Positions 1 through 8,260 of a DNA stretch of 64,000 bases are shown piece after piece. A model generated the notes under the pieces. It was not told the origin of the DNA, did not search any database, and was given only the letters and a program-made list of their open reading frames with translations. Both the position numbers and the translations under genes were made by a program. This DNA is from Oscillospiraceae bacterium (lineage in GTDB: Bacteria > Bacillota > Clostridia > Oscillospirales > Ruminococcaceae). Each line of letters begins with the position of its first letter. Positions within the stretch are counted from its first letter, which is position 1. The stretch lies in contig CP107211.1 of the NCBI GenBank assembly GCA_025757845.1, positions 1,364,001-1,428,000 on the forward strand. Direction: 5' to 3'.

Positions 1-338
1 TTGAGGAGGCTGCCTACATCGACGGTGCAAGCTACTTCTCCACCATGACCCGTATCATTTTCCCAATGGCGAAGCCGTCGATCATCACCATTATCCTGTT
101 CAACTTCCTGTCTTTCTGGAATGAGTACATCATCTCCATGACCCTGATGAGTTCCACCAACGCACCCCGTACTCTGCCGGTGGGTCTGCTGAATCTGATG
201 CAGGCTCAGCAGAGTGCTGCGCAGTACGGCACCATGTACGCAGGTCTTGTGCTGGTGATGCTGCCCACTCTGATTTTGTACATCTGTGTGCAGAAGCAGC
301 TGACACAGGGCATGACGGTGGGCGGCTTGAAAGGATAA
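1..338 (+). CDS. Sugar ABC transporter permease, MalG type (C-terminal part)
   Basis: This is the last ~112 codons of an inner-membrane permease; the reading frame is already open at base 3 and the start lies outside the window. The first visible residues, EEAAYIDGAS, are the conserved EAA loop by which binding-protein-dependent permeases contact their ATPase. They are followed by two hydrophobic segments and a short polar tail, as in the MalG/CUT1 family. It probably forms the channel of an ABC importer for an oligosaccharide. The gene stands 11 bases before a small membrane protein and just upstream of a GH112 phosphorylase, so galacto-N-biose or lacto-N-biose is the likely substrate; that is inference from context. 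Confidence 0.85.
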   Translation, partial: EEAAYIDGASYFSTMTRIIFPMAKPSIITIILFNFLSFWNEYIISMTLMSSTNAPRTLPVGLLNLMQAQQSAAQYGTMYAGLVLVMLPTLILYICVQKQLTQGMTVGGLKG

Positions 339-349
339 GGTGACAAAAC

Positions 350-541
350 ATGAAAACATTCTGGAAAACGCATCCTGCCCTGCGCATCGTGCTAATGATC
401 GTGCTGTTTGTGCTGTCCATTGCATTGGTGGTGGCAGGCTGGAAAATGACCGGACAGCTGGCAGGGCTTGGCATCATGCTTGTGGGCGTGGCACTGCTGC
501 TGGCAGTACTGGCCATTTACAACGCAACCTATCAGGATTGA
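350..541 (+). CDS. Small two-helix membrane protein of unknown function
   Basis: A 63-residue protein with two predicted transmembrane helices (about residues 12-31 and 36-57), a basic N-terminus and a short polar C-terminus. I do not recognise a named function. It sits between the permease gene and the GH112 phosphorylase gene, with 11- and 18-base gaps and good ribosome-binding sites on both sides, so the three are very likely co-transcribed. A role as accessory to the sugar importer is possible but not shown by the sequence. Confidence 0.7.
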   Translation: MKTFWKTHPALRIVLMIVLFVLSIALVVAGWKMTGQLAGLGIMLVGVALLLAVLAIYNATYQD

Positions 542-559
542 GGATAAGAGAGGAAAACT

Positions 560-2719
560 ATGGAAGATAAGTGCAAGACCGGGCGCGTTACCATTCCGAC
601 CGACCTGGATGTGGTGCCCGAAACGTTGGAGATTCTGAAAAAGTGGGGTGCGGATGCCATCCGTGACTGCGATGGTACGGATTTTCCGCAGGAACTGAAA
701 AACGCCGATGCAAAGATCTATTCCACCTATTATACCACGCGCAAGGATAACGCATGGGCCAAAGCAAACCCGGACGAGGTGCAGCAGTGCTACATTATGA
801 CGGGCTTCTACACCGCCCCCGGCAACACCGTGACCATCCCTCTGATGAAAGGCATCAGCCCGGAGCTGATGAAAGTGAACGATCACGATGACATCACCCG
901 CTGGTGGGAGGTCATGGATCGCTCCACGGGTCAGCCTGTGCCGCCAGAACAGTGGAGCTATGCGGATGGCAGCGTGACCGTGCAGGCGGTGCCGTTCCAT
1001 GAGTATACTGTGAGCTTCCTTGCCTACCTCATCTGGGACCCGGTGCATATGTACAATGCCACCACCAACGGCTGGACGAATTTCGAGCATCAGATCACAT
1101 TTGATGTGCGCCAGCCGAAAACCCACAAATATTCCATGGAGCGTCTGCGGAAATTCATTGCAGAGCATCCGTATGTGAACGTCATCCGCTATACCACGTT
1201 CTTCCATCAGTTCACCCTGATCTTCGATGAACTCAAGCGGGAAAAATTCGTGGACTGGTATGGCTATTCTGCTTCCGTCAGTCCCTATATCCTCAATCAG
1301 TTTGAGCAGGAAGTGGGTTACAAGTTCCGCCCGGAGTATATCATCGACCAGGGCTACTACAACAACCAGTATCGTGTGCCCAGCAAGGAATACCGTGATT
1401 TTCAGGCATTCCAGCGGCGCGAAGTAGCAAAGCTGGCCAAAGAAATGGTGGACATCACGCACGAGTGCGGCTGCGAGGCCATGATGTTCCTGGGCGATCA
1501 CTGGATCGGCACCGAGCCTTTTATGCCGGAGTTCAAGACCATTGGACTGGATGCCGTGGTGGGCAGCGTGGGCAATGGCTCCACGCTGCGCCTGATCTCC
1601 GACATTGAGGGCGTGAAGTACACGGAAGGACGCTTTCTGCCTTACTTCTTCCCGGACACGTTCCATGAGGGTGGCGACCCGGTGAAAGAAGCCAAGGAAA
1701 ACTGGGTCACAGCCCGCCGCGCCATCCTGCGCAAGCCCATTGACCGCATTGGCTATGGCGGCTATCTGAAGCTGGCATTGCAGTTCCCGAAGTTCGTGGA
1801 CTATGTGGAGAGCGTCTGCAAGGAGTTCCGCGAACTGTATGAGAATATCAAGGGCACTACGCCTTACTGCGTCAAACGGGTGGCGGTGCTGAACTGCTGG
1901 GGTAAAATGCGGGCATGGGGCTGTCACATGGTGCATCATGCCCTCTACTACAAGCAGAATTACAGCTATTCGGGCGTGATCGAAATGCTGTCCGGCGCAC
2001 CGTTTGATGTGAAGTTTATCAGCTTTGAGGATATCAAGAACGATCCGAAGCTGCTGGAAACGGTGGATGTCATCATCAATGTAGGCGATGCCGACACCGC
2101 CCACACTGGCGGTATCTGGTGGGAAGACCCGGAAATCTCCTCCGCCATTCGCCGGTTCGTCTGGAACGGCGGCGGCTTCATCGGCGTTGGAGAGCCGTCC
2201 GGTCATCCATATCAGGGTCATATCCTCCAGATGGCCAGTGTTCTGGGCGTGGAGGAAGAAAATGGCTTTACCCTGAACTACGACAAGTATAACTGGGAAG
2301 AGCATCCGAATCATTTCATCTTGCAGGATGCTGACCAGCCCATCGACTTCGGTGAGGGAAAGAAGAACATTTATGCCCTGGAAGGCACGGAAGTGCTGGT
2401 GCAGCGGAATAAGGAAGTGCAGATGGCGGCGCATGATTTCGGCAAGGGACGTGCCGTATACATCAGCGGTGTGCCGTATAGTTTTGCCAACAGCCGCACC
2501 CTTTACCGAGCCATCTTGTGGAGTGCCCACAGCGAGGATGAACTGCACACTTGGTTCAGTTCCAACTACAATGTGGAAGTCCATGCTTATGTCAAAAATG
2601 GCAAGTATTGCGTTGTGAACAACACTTACGAGCCGCAGGATACCACAGTTTATACGACGGATGGCAACAGCTTTGACCTGCATCTGGATGCCAATGAAAT
2701 CAGATGGTATGAAATTTAA
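560..2719 (+). CDS. lnpA: 1,3-beta-galactosyl-N-acetylhexosamine phosphorylase (GH112)
   Basis: A 719-residue cytosolic enzyme that phosphorolyses galacto-N-biose (from mucin) or lacto-N-biose (from milk glycans) to galactose-1-phosphate and the free N-acetylhexosamine. The length and N-terminal pattern (RVTIPTDLDV, DGTDFP) match GH112. An Asp falls at residue 313 in the stretch FLGDHWIGTEPF, the position of the general acid known from the Bifidobacterium enzyme. The C-terminal third looks like the glutamine-amidotransferase-like and beta domains of the family. The start has an AGAGAGG ribosome-binding site. It is the last gene of the transport operon and is followed by a terminator. Preference between the two disaccharides cannot be read from sequence. 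Confidence 0.95.
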   Translation: MEDKCKTGRVTIPTDLDVVPETLEILKKWGADAIRDCDGTDFPQELKNADAKIYSTYYTTRKDNAWAKANPDEVQQCYIMTGFYTAPGNTVTIPLMKGISPELMKVNDHDDITRWWEVMDRSTGQPVPPEQWSYADGSVTVQAVPFHEYTVSFLAYLIWDPVHMYNATTNGWTNFEHQITFDVRQPKTHKYSMERLRKFIAEHPYVNVIRYTTFFHQFTLIFDELKREKFVDWYGYSASVSPYILNQFEQEVGYKFRPEYIIDQGYYNNQYRVPSKEYRDFQAFQRREVAKLAKEMVDITHECGCEAMMFLGDHWIGTEPFMPEFKTIGLDAVVGSVGNGSTLRLISDIEGVKYTEGRFLPYFFPDTFHEGGDPVKEAKENWVTARRAILRKPIDRIGYGGYLKLALQFPKFVDYVESVCKEFRELYENIKGTTPYCVKRVAVLNCWGKMRAWGCHMVHHALYYKQNYSYSGVIEMLSGAPFDVKFISFEDIKNDPKLLETVDVIINVGDADTAHTGGIWWEDPEISSAIRRFVWNGGGFIGVGEPSGHPYQGHILQMASVLGVEEENGFTLNYDKYNWEEHPNHFILQDADQPIDFGEGKKNIYALEGTEVLVQRNKEVQMAAHDFGKGRAVYISGVPYSFANSRTLYRAILWSAHSEDELHTWFSSNYNVEVHAYVKNGKYCVVNNTYEPQDTTVYTTDGNSFDLHLDANEIRWYEI

Positions 2720-2737
2720 GTTCTCCTTCTTATCAAT

Positions 2738-2763
2738 CTGTGCAGTGAACGACCACTGCACAG
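2738..2763 (+). repeat. Perfect 10-bp inverted repeat after lnpA
   Basis: CTGTGCAGTG and its exact complement flank a six-base loop 19 bases after the lnpA stop. There is no T-run after it, so it is more likely an mRNA 3'-end stabilising hairpin than the terminator itself. Confidence 0.6.
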
Positions 2764-2771
2764 CATAAGAG

Positions 2772-2814
2772 AAAACGGTGACTTTCCACAATGCGGAACG
2801 TCACCGTTTTTTCG
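2772..2814 (+). terminator. Rho-independent terminator of the lnpA operon
   Basis: AAAACGGTGAC (2772-2782) pairs with GTCACCGTTTT (2800-2810), extended internally by TTCC/GGAA, and ends in six T. Confidence 0.85.
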
Positions 2815-2982
2815 TTATACTCTTCTATGCTGAACCAGATAGGCTCGATAAAAAGTTGTTCCTACGACCAGTTCTTTTTGAAGAATGTTAGAACGAAGCC
2901 TTATAAGAGCAGTGAGATCGGGCATTTGGTTTTACATTAAAAACATAGAGGACGAGATTATGGGATTGGGCGGAATTATTGT

Positions 2983-3102
2983 ATGGACGAGCATCTGTCC
3001 AAGCCGGTGGACATTGCGGTGCTGGAGCGTTCTGTCCGGAAGTACCTTGTTACCCCCCCTCCCCCGAAAATGAGAGACCGTCAACCGAGATTTACCCGGT
3101 GA
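2983..3102 (+). pseudogene. Remnant of a response-regulator receiver domain
   Basis: The only readable coding trace in this 460-base interval is a 39-codon stretch beginning MDEHLSKPVDIAVLERSV. It reads like the last helix-strand of a CheY-type receiver domain, including the invariant Lys of the SKP motif. Nothing before it in this frame resembles the rest of such a domain, and no ribosome-binding site precedes the ATG. I read it as debris of a lost hybrid kinase or response regulator gene. Confidence 0.5.
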
Positions 3103-3121
3103 GCCCCTGAACGAATACAAG

Positions 3122-3161
3122 AAAAAGGACAGAACTGCATGGCGGCAGTTCTGTCCTTTTT
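3122..3161 (-). terminator. Terminator at the end of the cobamide operon
   Basis: AAAAAGGACAGAACTGC and its complement form a 16-17 bp stem with a six-base loop; a T-run follows on both strands. On the minus strand it lies 23 bases after the cbiC stop. Confidence 0.85.
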
Positions 3162-3183
3162 GCGTATTTCGGTCAAAAATAGG

Positions 3184-3855
3184 TCACCGCCAGCCCCGGG
3201 CCGCGGGGTCCAGCATTTCGGCGGCAGAATAGAGCAGGGCATTGCAGATGGCAGCGGCCACGTTGCTGCCGCCCTTGCGGCCCATGGCCACGATGGCGGA
3301 TACGCCAAAGGCTTCGCAGGTGGCAAACAGCCGCTCCTTGCTTTCCACCACATTCACGAACCCCACCGGTACGCCAATGACCAGTGCAGGACGCAGCCCG
3401 GCTTCGATCTGGTCGGCGATGGTCAGCAGGGCGGTGGGGGCGTTGCCCACGGCCAGCACGGCACCGGGGTGCTCCTGCGCGGCCCGCTGCATGGAAGCCA
3501 CCGCCCGGGTGGTGCCGCCTGCTTTGGCAAGGGCGGCCACCTCCGGGTCAGCCATGTAGCACAGGGCCGTGCCGCCCAGGCGGGCAAGGCCGGGCTTGGT
3601 GATGCCGGCCAGCGCCATGTTCGTGTCGGTGATGATGGGAGTGCCCGCCCGCAGGGCCTTCACCCCGGCCGCCACGGCACCGGGAGTGAAGCGCAGATTC
3701 CGGGCATAGTCAAAGTCGGCGGTGGTGTGGATCACCCGCTTGACCACGGCGGCGGTTTCCGGCGGAGGCGTCAGGCCCAGTTCCGCCAGCTCGGCTGTGA
3801 TGATGGAAAGGCTTGTCCGCTCGATGTCGGCGGGCAGATGATGCTGCGGGGTCAT
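3184..3855 (-). CDS. cbiC: Cobalt-precorrin-8 methylmutase
   Basis: A 223-residue enzyme that moves the C11 methyl group to C12 to form cobyrinate (anaerobic CbiC, or CobH in the aerobic route). Family signatures are visible: the helical N-terminus beginning MTPQHHLPADIE, the TDTNMALAGI stretch, an AVGNAPTALL segment and the RKGGSNVAAA C-terminal motif. The start at 3855 is chosen because it overlaps the cbiP stop as ATGA and has GGAGGG upstream; the open frame extends further but has no family similarity there. It is the last gene of the cobamide operon and is followed by a strong terminator. Confidence 0.93.
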   Translation of the reverse strand: MTPQHHLPADIERTSLSIITAELAELGLTPPPETAAVVKRVIHTTADFDYARNLRFTPGAVAAGVKALRAGTPIITDTNMALAGITKPGLARLGGTALCYMADPEVAALAKAGGTTRAVASMQRAAQEHPGAVLAVGNAPTALLTIADQIEAGLRPALVIGVPVGFVNVVESKERLFATCEAFGVSAIVAMGRKGGSNVAAAICNALLYSAAEMLDPAARGWR

Positions 3856-5354
3856 ACGCGGTTCCCTCCTTTGCGGTCCATGCCCATGGCGGCGTATACG
3901 GCATCCATGTCCAGCGCGGCCCGCACGCCGTCGGCCAGCAGGTCGAACTGCTGCTGCCGGTACTGCTCCATCGAGAGCAACGGTGCGTCGGCGGGGGAGA
4001 TGCCCTTCTTTTTGCACAAAAATGCGGTGAGTTTTTCGGTCAGCTCGCCGGTGTCAAACAGCCCATGCAGGTAGGTGCCGAACACATTGGCCTGCACACA
4101 CCCTTCCGGCGTGCCGTCGGCCAGAATGCAGAACGGGCTGCCCTGCACTGTCGTGCGCCCGGCGTGGATCTCGTAGCCGGTCAGCTTTGCCCCGGCAAAG
4201 GGGATGGCCTCGGCGGTGGCATGGGTCTGGCGCAGCTGCTTTTCGGCGTTGAACACGGTGTCCGTGGGCAGAAGCGCCAGACCGCGCAGGGTGCAGGGAG
4301 TGCCGCTTTCTTCGCCGTCCGGATCGGCAAGGGTGTGCCCCAGCATCTGGTAGCCGCCGCACACGCCCAGCACAGGGGTGCCCTGCGCGGCCAGCTTGAG
4401 CACCGCCGCTTCCAGCCCGCACTGACGCAGCCACAGTAGGTCGTCTATGGTGTTTTTGGTGCCGGGCAGGATCACCACATCCGGCGTGCCCAGCTGGCGG
4501 GGGCTCTGCACATAGCGCACCCCCAGCAGCGGGTGCTGTTCCAGCGGCATGAAGTCGGTGAAGTTGGAGATGTGCGGCAGGCGCAGAATGGCCGCATCCA
4601 GTGGTTTGACGGCCCGCCCTGCCTCCAGCCGGGTGGAAAGGGAATCCTCATCCTCAATGTCCACCTTCAGGTAGGGGATGACCCCCAGCACCGGCAGCTG
4701 CGTTTTTTCTTCCAGCATGGCAAGGCCGGGACGCAGGATCTCTACGTCGCCCCGGAACTTGTTGATGAGCAGCCCCTTGATGCGGGTCCGCTCGTCCGGC
4801 TCCAGCAGGGCCACCGTTCCGTACAGCTGTGCAAAGACGCCGCCCCGGTCGATGTCTCCGGCCAGCAGCACAGGGGCGTCCACCAGCTTGGCAAGGCCCA
4901 TGTTCACAATGTCGTCGGCTTTCAGGTTGATCTCGGCCGGGCTGCCAGCTCCCTCAATGACGATGATGTCCACCTCTTCGGCCAGACTGTTGTAGGCGGC
5001 AAGGATGTCCGGGATCAGCGACCGCTTCATTTTAAAGTAGGCGGCGGCGGGCATCTGCCCCCGCACCTCGCCGTTCACGATCACTTGACTGCCGGTGTCG
5101 CTGCTGGGTTTGAGCAGGATGGGGTTCATGCGCACGTCCGGTTCCATCCCGGCGGCCTGCGCCTGCACCACCTGCGCCCGGCCCATTTCCAGCCCGTCCC
5201 GGGTCACAAAGCTGTTCAGGGCCATGTTTTGGCTCTTGAAAGGAGCCACCCGGTAGCCGTCCTGTGCAAAAATGCGGCACAGTGCGGCGCACAGCAGGCT
5301 TTTGCCTGCACCGCTCATGGTGCCCTGCACCATAATGCAGGTTGCTTTGTTCAT
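3852..5354 (-). CDS. cbiP: Cobyric acid synthase (glutamine-hydrolysing)
   Basis: A 500-residue amidotransferase that converts (adenosyl)cobyrinate a,c-diamide to cobyric acid by four successive ATP- and glutamine-dependent amidations. The N-terminal half carries the P-loop-like QGTMSGAGKS and the typical PFKSQNMALNS. The C-terminal half is a class I glutaminase domain with Cys332 in GVCGGYQ and the partner His in YLHGLF. The length is normal for CbiP/CobQ. The start overlaps the end of the upstream cobD gene by four bases, implying translational coupling. Confidence 0.95.
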   Translation of the reverse strand: MNKATCIMVQGTMSGAGKSLLCAALCRIFAQDGYRVAPFKSQNMALNSFVTRDGLEMGRAQVVQAQAAGMEPDVRMNPILLKPSSDTGSQVIVNGEVRGQMPAAAYFKMKRSLIPDILAAYNSLAEEVDIIVIEGAGSPAEINLKADDIVNMGLAKLVDAPVLLAGDIDRGGVFAQLYGTVALLEPDERTRIKGLLINKFRGDVEILRPGLAMLEEKTQLPVLGVIPYLKVDIEDEDSLSTRLEAGRAVKPLDAAILRLPHISNFTDFMPLEQHPLLGVRYVQSPRQLGTPDVVILPGTKNTIDDLLWLRQCGLEAAVLKLAAQGTPVLGVCGGYQMLGHTLADPDGEESGTPCTLRGLALLPTDTVFNAEKQLRQTHATAEAIPFAGAKLTGYEIHAGRTTVQGSPFCILADGTPEGCVQANVFGTYLHGLFDTGELTEKLTAFLCKKKGISPADAPLLSMEQYRQQQFDLLADGVRAALDMDAVYAAMGMDRKGGNRV

Positions 5355-6403
5355 GCCAGTACCTCCGCAAGGGTCTTTAACAGTTCATCGTTTTCCGGCC
5401 CGGTACGCACGGCGGTGCGGTACCAGCTGCCGTCCAGCCCGGGGTAGTTGCTGCAGCTGCGCAGCACCACGCCCCGCTGCCGCAGGGCATCGCCCAGCGT
5501 TTCCGGCCCCTGGAACAGCAGGTAGTTTGCTCGGCCGTCCAGTACCCGCAGGCCCAGTGCCCGCAGCCCGGCCGTGAGCCGGGGCCGCTGCTGCGCAATG
5601 AGTGCCCGCACCTGTGCCACATAGGCCGTTTCGTCCAGTGCGGCAAGCCCGGCGGCCTGCGCCAGACTGGACACCGCCCACGGCTGCCCGGCGGCCTGCA
5701 TGGCTTCCAGCAGGGCCGTGTTGGCACACAGGCAGTACCCCAGCCGCACCCCGGCCATGCCGTACAGCTTGGTAAAGGCCTTGAGGATCAGCAGATTTTT
5801 GCTGTCCAGCAGGGCTTTGGCGGTCAGGGCGTCGCAGTCGGGCAGAAAATCCAGAAAACATTCGTCCACCACCAGCAGTGCCCCGCAGACTTCGCACCGG
5901 CGCAGGATGCGCTCCACAAGGGGCAGCGGCGTGAGCTGCCCGGTGGGGTTGTTGGGCTGGCAGAGAAATACCATGTCCACCTCCGGCGTGATGGAGGATA
6001 GGATGGAATCCGTCACGGCAAAATCGACCTCTGCCTGCAGAAAATGTCGCCGCACCGCACAGCCCGCACTTTCCAGCGCGGCGGCGTACTCGGCAAAAGT
6101 GGGGGCGGTCACCAGCGCGGTGCGGGGCTTTGCCGCCCACGCCAGCCGGAAGATCAGGTCTGCCGCGCCGTTGCCGCAGAGGATAGATTCTGCCGGGATC
6201 CCCTCGTGCGGGGCCAGCTTTGCCCGCAGTGCCCGGCACAGGGGGTCGGGGTAGCGGTCGGCGTGAGGCAGGGCGGCAGCAATGGCGTTCGCCACGCCCT
6301 GCGGCAGGCCCAGCGGGCTCACGTTGGCCGAAAAATCCAGCGCGTCGTGCCCGTACTGTGCCCGATATCCGGCCCAGTCGCCGCCGTGTGTCAGCTGTGT
6401 CAT
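5351..6403 (-). CDS. cobD: Threonine-phosphate decarboxylase-like PLP enzyme
   Basis: A 350-residue fold-type I aminotransferase-like protein related to histidinol-phosphate aminotransferase. In cobamide operons this family makes (R)-1-amino-2-propanol O-2-phosphate, the linker of the nucleotide loop, from L-threonine phosphate. Visible features are the N-terminal DFSANVSPLG typical of CobD, the substrate/PLP stretch CQPNNPTG, and the Schiff-base Lys in LKAFTKLYGMAG near residue 210. It lies between cbiB, whose product uses this linker, and cbiP, with four-base overlaps. The other possibility is a plain histidinol-phosphate aminotransferase, which the N-terminal motif and context argue against. 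Confidence 0.88.
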   Translation of the reverse strand: MTQLTHGGDWAGYRAQYGHDALDFSANVSPLGLPQGVANAIAAALPHADRYPDPLCRALRAKLAPHEGIPAESILCGNGAADLIFRLAWAAKPRTALVTAPTFAEYAAALESAGCAVRRHFLQAEVDFAVTDSILSSITPEVDMVFLCQPNNPTGQLTPLPLVERILRRCEVCGALLVVDECFLDFLPDCDALTAKALLDSKNLLILKAFTKLYGMAGVRLGYCLCANTALLEAMQAAGQPWAVSSLAQAAGLAALDETAYVAQVRALIAQQRPRLTAGLRALGLRVLDGRANYLLFQGPETLGDALRQRGVVLRSCSNYPGLDGSWYRTAVRTGPENDELLKTLAEVLA

Positions 6404-7353
6404 AAGATCACCCCTCGGATCGCCAGCCCCAGCAGCAGGGCCAGCAGGCTTTCGGCATACATCATTTTATTGGCGCGGCGGATGTCCTCCGGCTCAATGG
6501 GACGCAGGGCGTCGCCAATGGTAGGCTTGGGGTAATATTCCCCAAAATAGTAGGCAGGCCCGGCCAGCTGCACGCCCAGTGCTCCGGCACACGCGCTCTC
6601 GGTCTGGGCACTGTTGGGGCTGGCATGGTTGCGCCGGTCCCGCCGCCAGATACGCCACGCCCCTTTGGCGCTGTTGCCGGTCAGGGCCGCCGCCGCGCAC
6701 CACAGCAGACCCGCCAGACGGCTGGGCAGATAGTTTGCCGCGTCGTCCAGCTTGGCGGGGATGCGGCCGAAAGAAAGGTACGTTTCGTTTTTGTAGCCCA
6801 GCATGCTGTCCATGGTGTTGATGGCCTTGTAGGTCAGCGCCAGCGGTGCCCCGCCGATGAGCATATACAGCAGCGGCGCGATCACGCCGTCGCTGGCGTT
6901 TTCGGCCACGGTCTCCACGGCGGCTTTGGTCACACCTTCAGCGGTCAGATTCTGGGTGTCGCGGCCCACGATACGGCTCACAGCCTTGCGGGCTGCGGGC
7001 AGGTCGCCCTTCACAAGCTCCTTGTGCACGTTCATGCTCTCCTGCGCAAGGCCCTTTGCGGCCAGTGCCTGCCCGCACCAGAACATCTGCACGGCCAGCC
7101 CCAGCCACGGGCTGAGCTTTGCTGCGCCCAGGCAGACAAGGCCGGTGCACACAAAGGTGCCCACCGGCAGGCAAAAAGCCACGATGCCGCCGCCCAGCAG
7201 TTCGCCCTGGGGCGTTTTGGGCAGGCGGGCGCGCAGGCGCTTTTCCAGCGCGGAGATGGCCTTGCCCATGAGCACCACCGGGTGGGGCAGCCACGCGGGG
7301 TCGCCGAAGAGGGTGTCCAGCACAAAGCCGCCCAGAACGGCCAGCCCGGTCAT
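6400..7353 (-). CDS. cbiB: Adenosylcobinamide-phosphate synthase
   Basis: A 317-residue integral membrane protein that joins cobyric acid to aminopropanol phosphate. It shows several hydrophobic segments and the family landmarks DTLFGDPAWLPHPV near the N-terminus, a central ENASDGVIAPLLY stretch and YKAINTMDSMLGY. The C-terminus is hydrophobic. It overlaps the phosphatase gene upstream and cobD downstream by four bases each. Confidence 0.94.
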   Translation of the reverse strand: MTGLAVLGGFVLDTLFGDPAWLPHPVVLMGKAISALEKRLRARLPKTPQGELLGGGIVAFCLPVGTFVCTGLVCLGAAKLSPWLGLAVQMFWCGQALAAKGLAQESMNVHKELVKGDLPAARKAVSRIVGRDTQNLTAEGVTKAAVETVAENASDGVIAPLLYMLIGGAPLALTYKAINTMDSMLGYKNETYLSFGRIPAKLDDAANYLPSRLAGLLWCAAAALTGNSAKGAWRIWRRDRRNHASPNSAQTESACAGALGVQLAGPAYYFGEYYPKPTIGDALRPIEPEDIRRANKMMYAESLLALLLGLAIRGVIL

Positions 7354-7949
7354 ACGTCGGCCTCCCTGGTGTACTGCACGGTCTTTACAAGGTGCAGCAC
7401 CCGCTTGTCGGCCCAGTCAGCGGCGTCCAGCACAAAGCCGCCCGCGTTGGGGCCGCACCATTCGTAGTAGTCTTTATGGGGCAGGGCGTAGCGCTCCAAC
7501 GCGGCCATCTGGGTGCCGCCGTGGGCCAGGATGACCAGCAATTCTTCGCCGTCGGCCAGTGCCTTATCCACCAGTGCCGAAAAGGCGCGGCAGATGCGCT
7601 CAGAAAAAGCGGCCTTGGTCTCGCCGTCCGGGCAGGGGCTCTCACAGTTGGCGGCTACCCAGGCCAGATAGTCCGGGTCATGCTCCATCTCGATGTAATT
7701 GCGGCCCTCAAAGCTGCCGAAGCACATCTCCTTCAGGCCGTCCACCACCACCAGCTTTGCAGTGGGGAACAGCACCTCAGCGGTCTGCCGGGTGCGGCAC
7801 AGCGGGGTGATGTACACGGTTTTGGGTTCAATGTCTGCCTTGCGCAGCATCGCGCGGCCAGCGGCAGAAAGCGGGATGTCCCGCTGGCCCTGATAGCGCT
7901 TTTCGGCGTTGTACTCGGTCAGGCCGTGGCGCAGGAAATAGATCAGCAT
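7350..7949 (-). CDS. Histidine phosphatase, probable alpha-ribazole phosphatase (CobC type)
   Basis: A 199-residue phosphoglycerate-mutase-like phosphatase. The catalytic His lies in LRHGLTEYN (residues 6-14), the family arginine in TPLCRTRQTAE, and the second His in LAHGGTQM near residue 143. In B12 operons such proteins remove phosphate from alpha-ribazole phosphate or from the cobamide phosphate. The ATG at 7949 is preferred to the longer open frame because it gives the canonical family N-terminus. It overlaps the short CobU-like gene by seven bases. Substrate is inferred from context. Confidence 0.85.
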   Translation of the reverse strand: MLIYFLRHGLTEYNAEKRYQGQRDIPLSAAGRAMLRKADIEPKTVYITPLCRTRQTAEVLFPTAKLVVVDGLKEMCFGSFEGRNYIEMEHDPDYLAWVAANCESPCPDGETKAAFSERICRAFSALVDKALADGEELLVILAHGGTQMAALERYALPHKDYYEWCGPNAGGFVLDAADWADKRVLHLVKTVQYTREADV

Positions 7950-8260
7950 GTTGGCAGTTCTCCTTTCAGAACGGTGGGGATGCCGCAGAACATCTGCACA
8001 ACGCAGTCTGCCCGTGCGGCCAGCAGACAGGCCAGCCGCCCGGCGGCTTCGCGTCCGGCACGTTCGGCGGGGTCCATGGGTACCACGCCGCCGCCCACTT
8101 CGGTGGCAAGCACGATATCGTAAGCGGACAGCTCGTCCGCGAGTTTTTCCGGATTTTCGGCCCCGGCGGCCAGCTCCTGTACATCGCAGATGCACCGTCC
8201 GGGCAGGGTCTTGGCAAAGGTGCGCTTGCCGCTGTAAAGCGGCCCGGTGATAAAGATCAT
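7943..8260 (-). CDS. Short CobU-like protein
   Basis: A 105-residue protein, about 60 percent of the usual CobU length. It keeps a P-loop (GPLYSGKRT, residues 5-13) and the CobU C-terminal pattern (TEVGGGVVP, then CGIPTVLKG). The middle segment, where CobU carries the guanylylated His, is absent, so it could bind a nucleotide but is not expected to form the GMP-enzyme intermediate. A full-size CobU is encoded two genes upstream. The gene overlaps cobS by four bases, and its reading frame is intact. It may be a kinase-only or regulatory paralogue; that is inference. Confidence 0.75.
   Translation of the reverse strand: MIFITGPLYSGKRTFAKTLPGRCICDVQELAAGAENPEKLADELSAYDIVLATEVGGGVVPMDPAERAGREAAGRLACLLAARADCVVQMFCGIPTVLKGELPTC

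Noticed and set aside
392..2791. 799-codon open frame on the minus strand opposite lnpA
   Set aside because: It is a mirror of the strongly coding GH112 gene caused by GC-rich third positions; its translation shows no domain and no ribosome-binding site.
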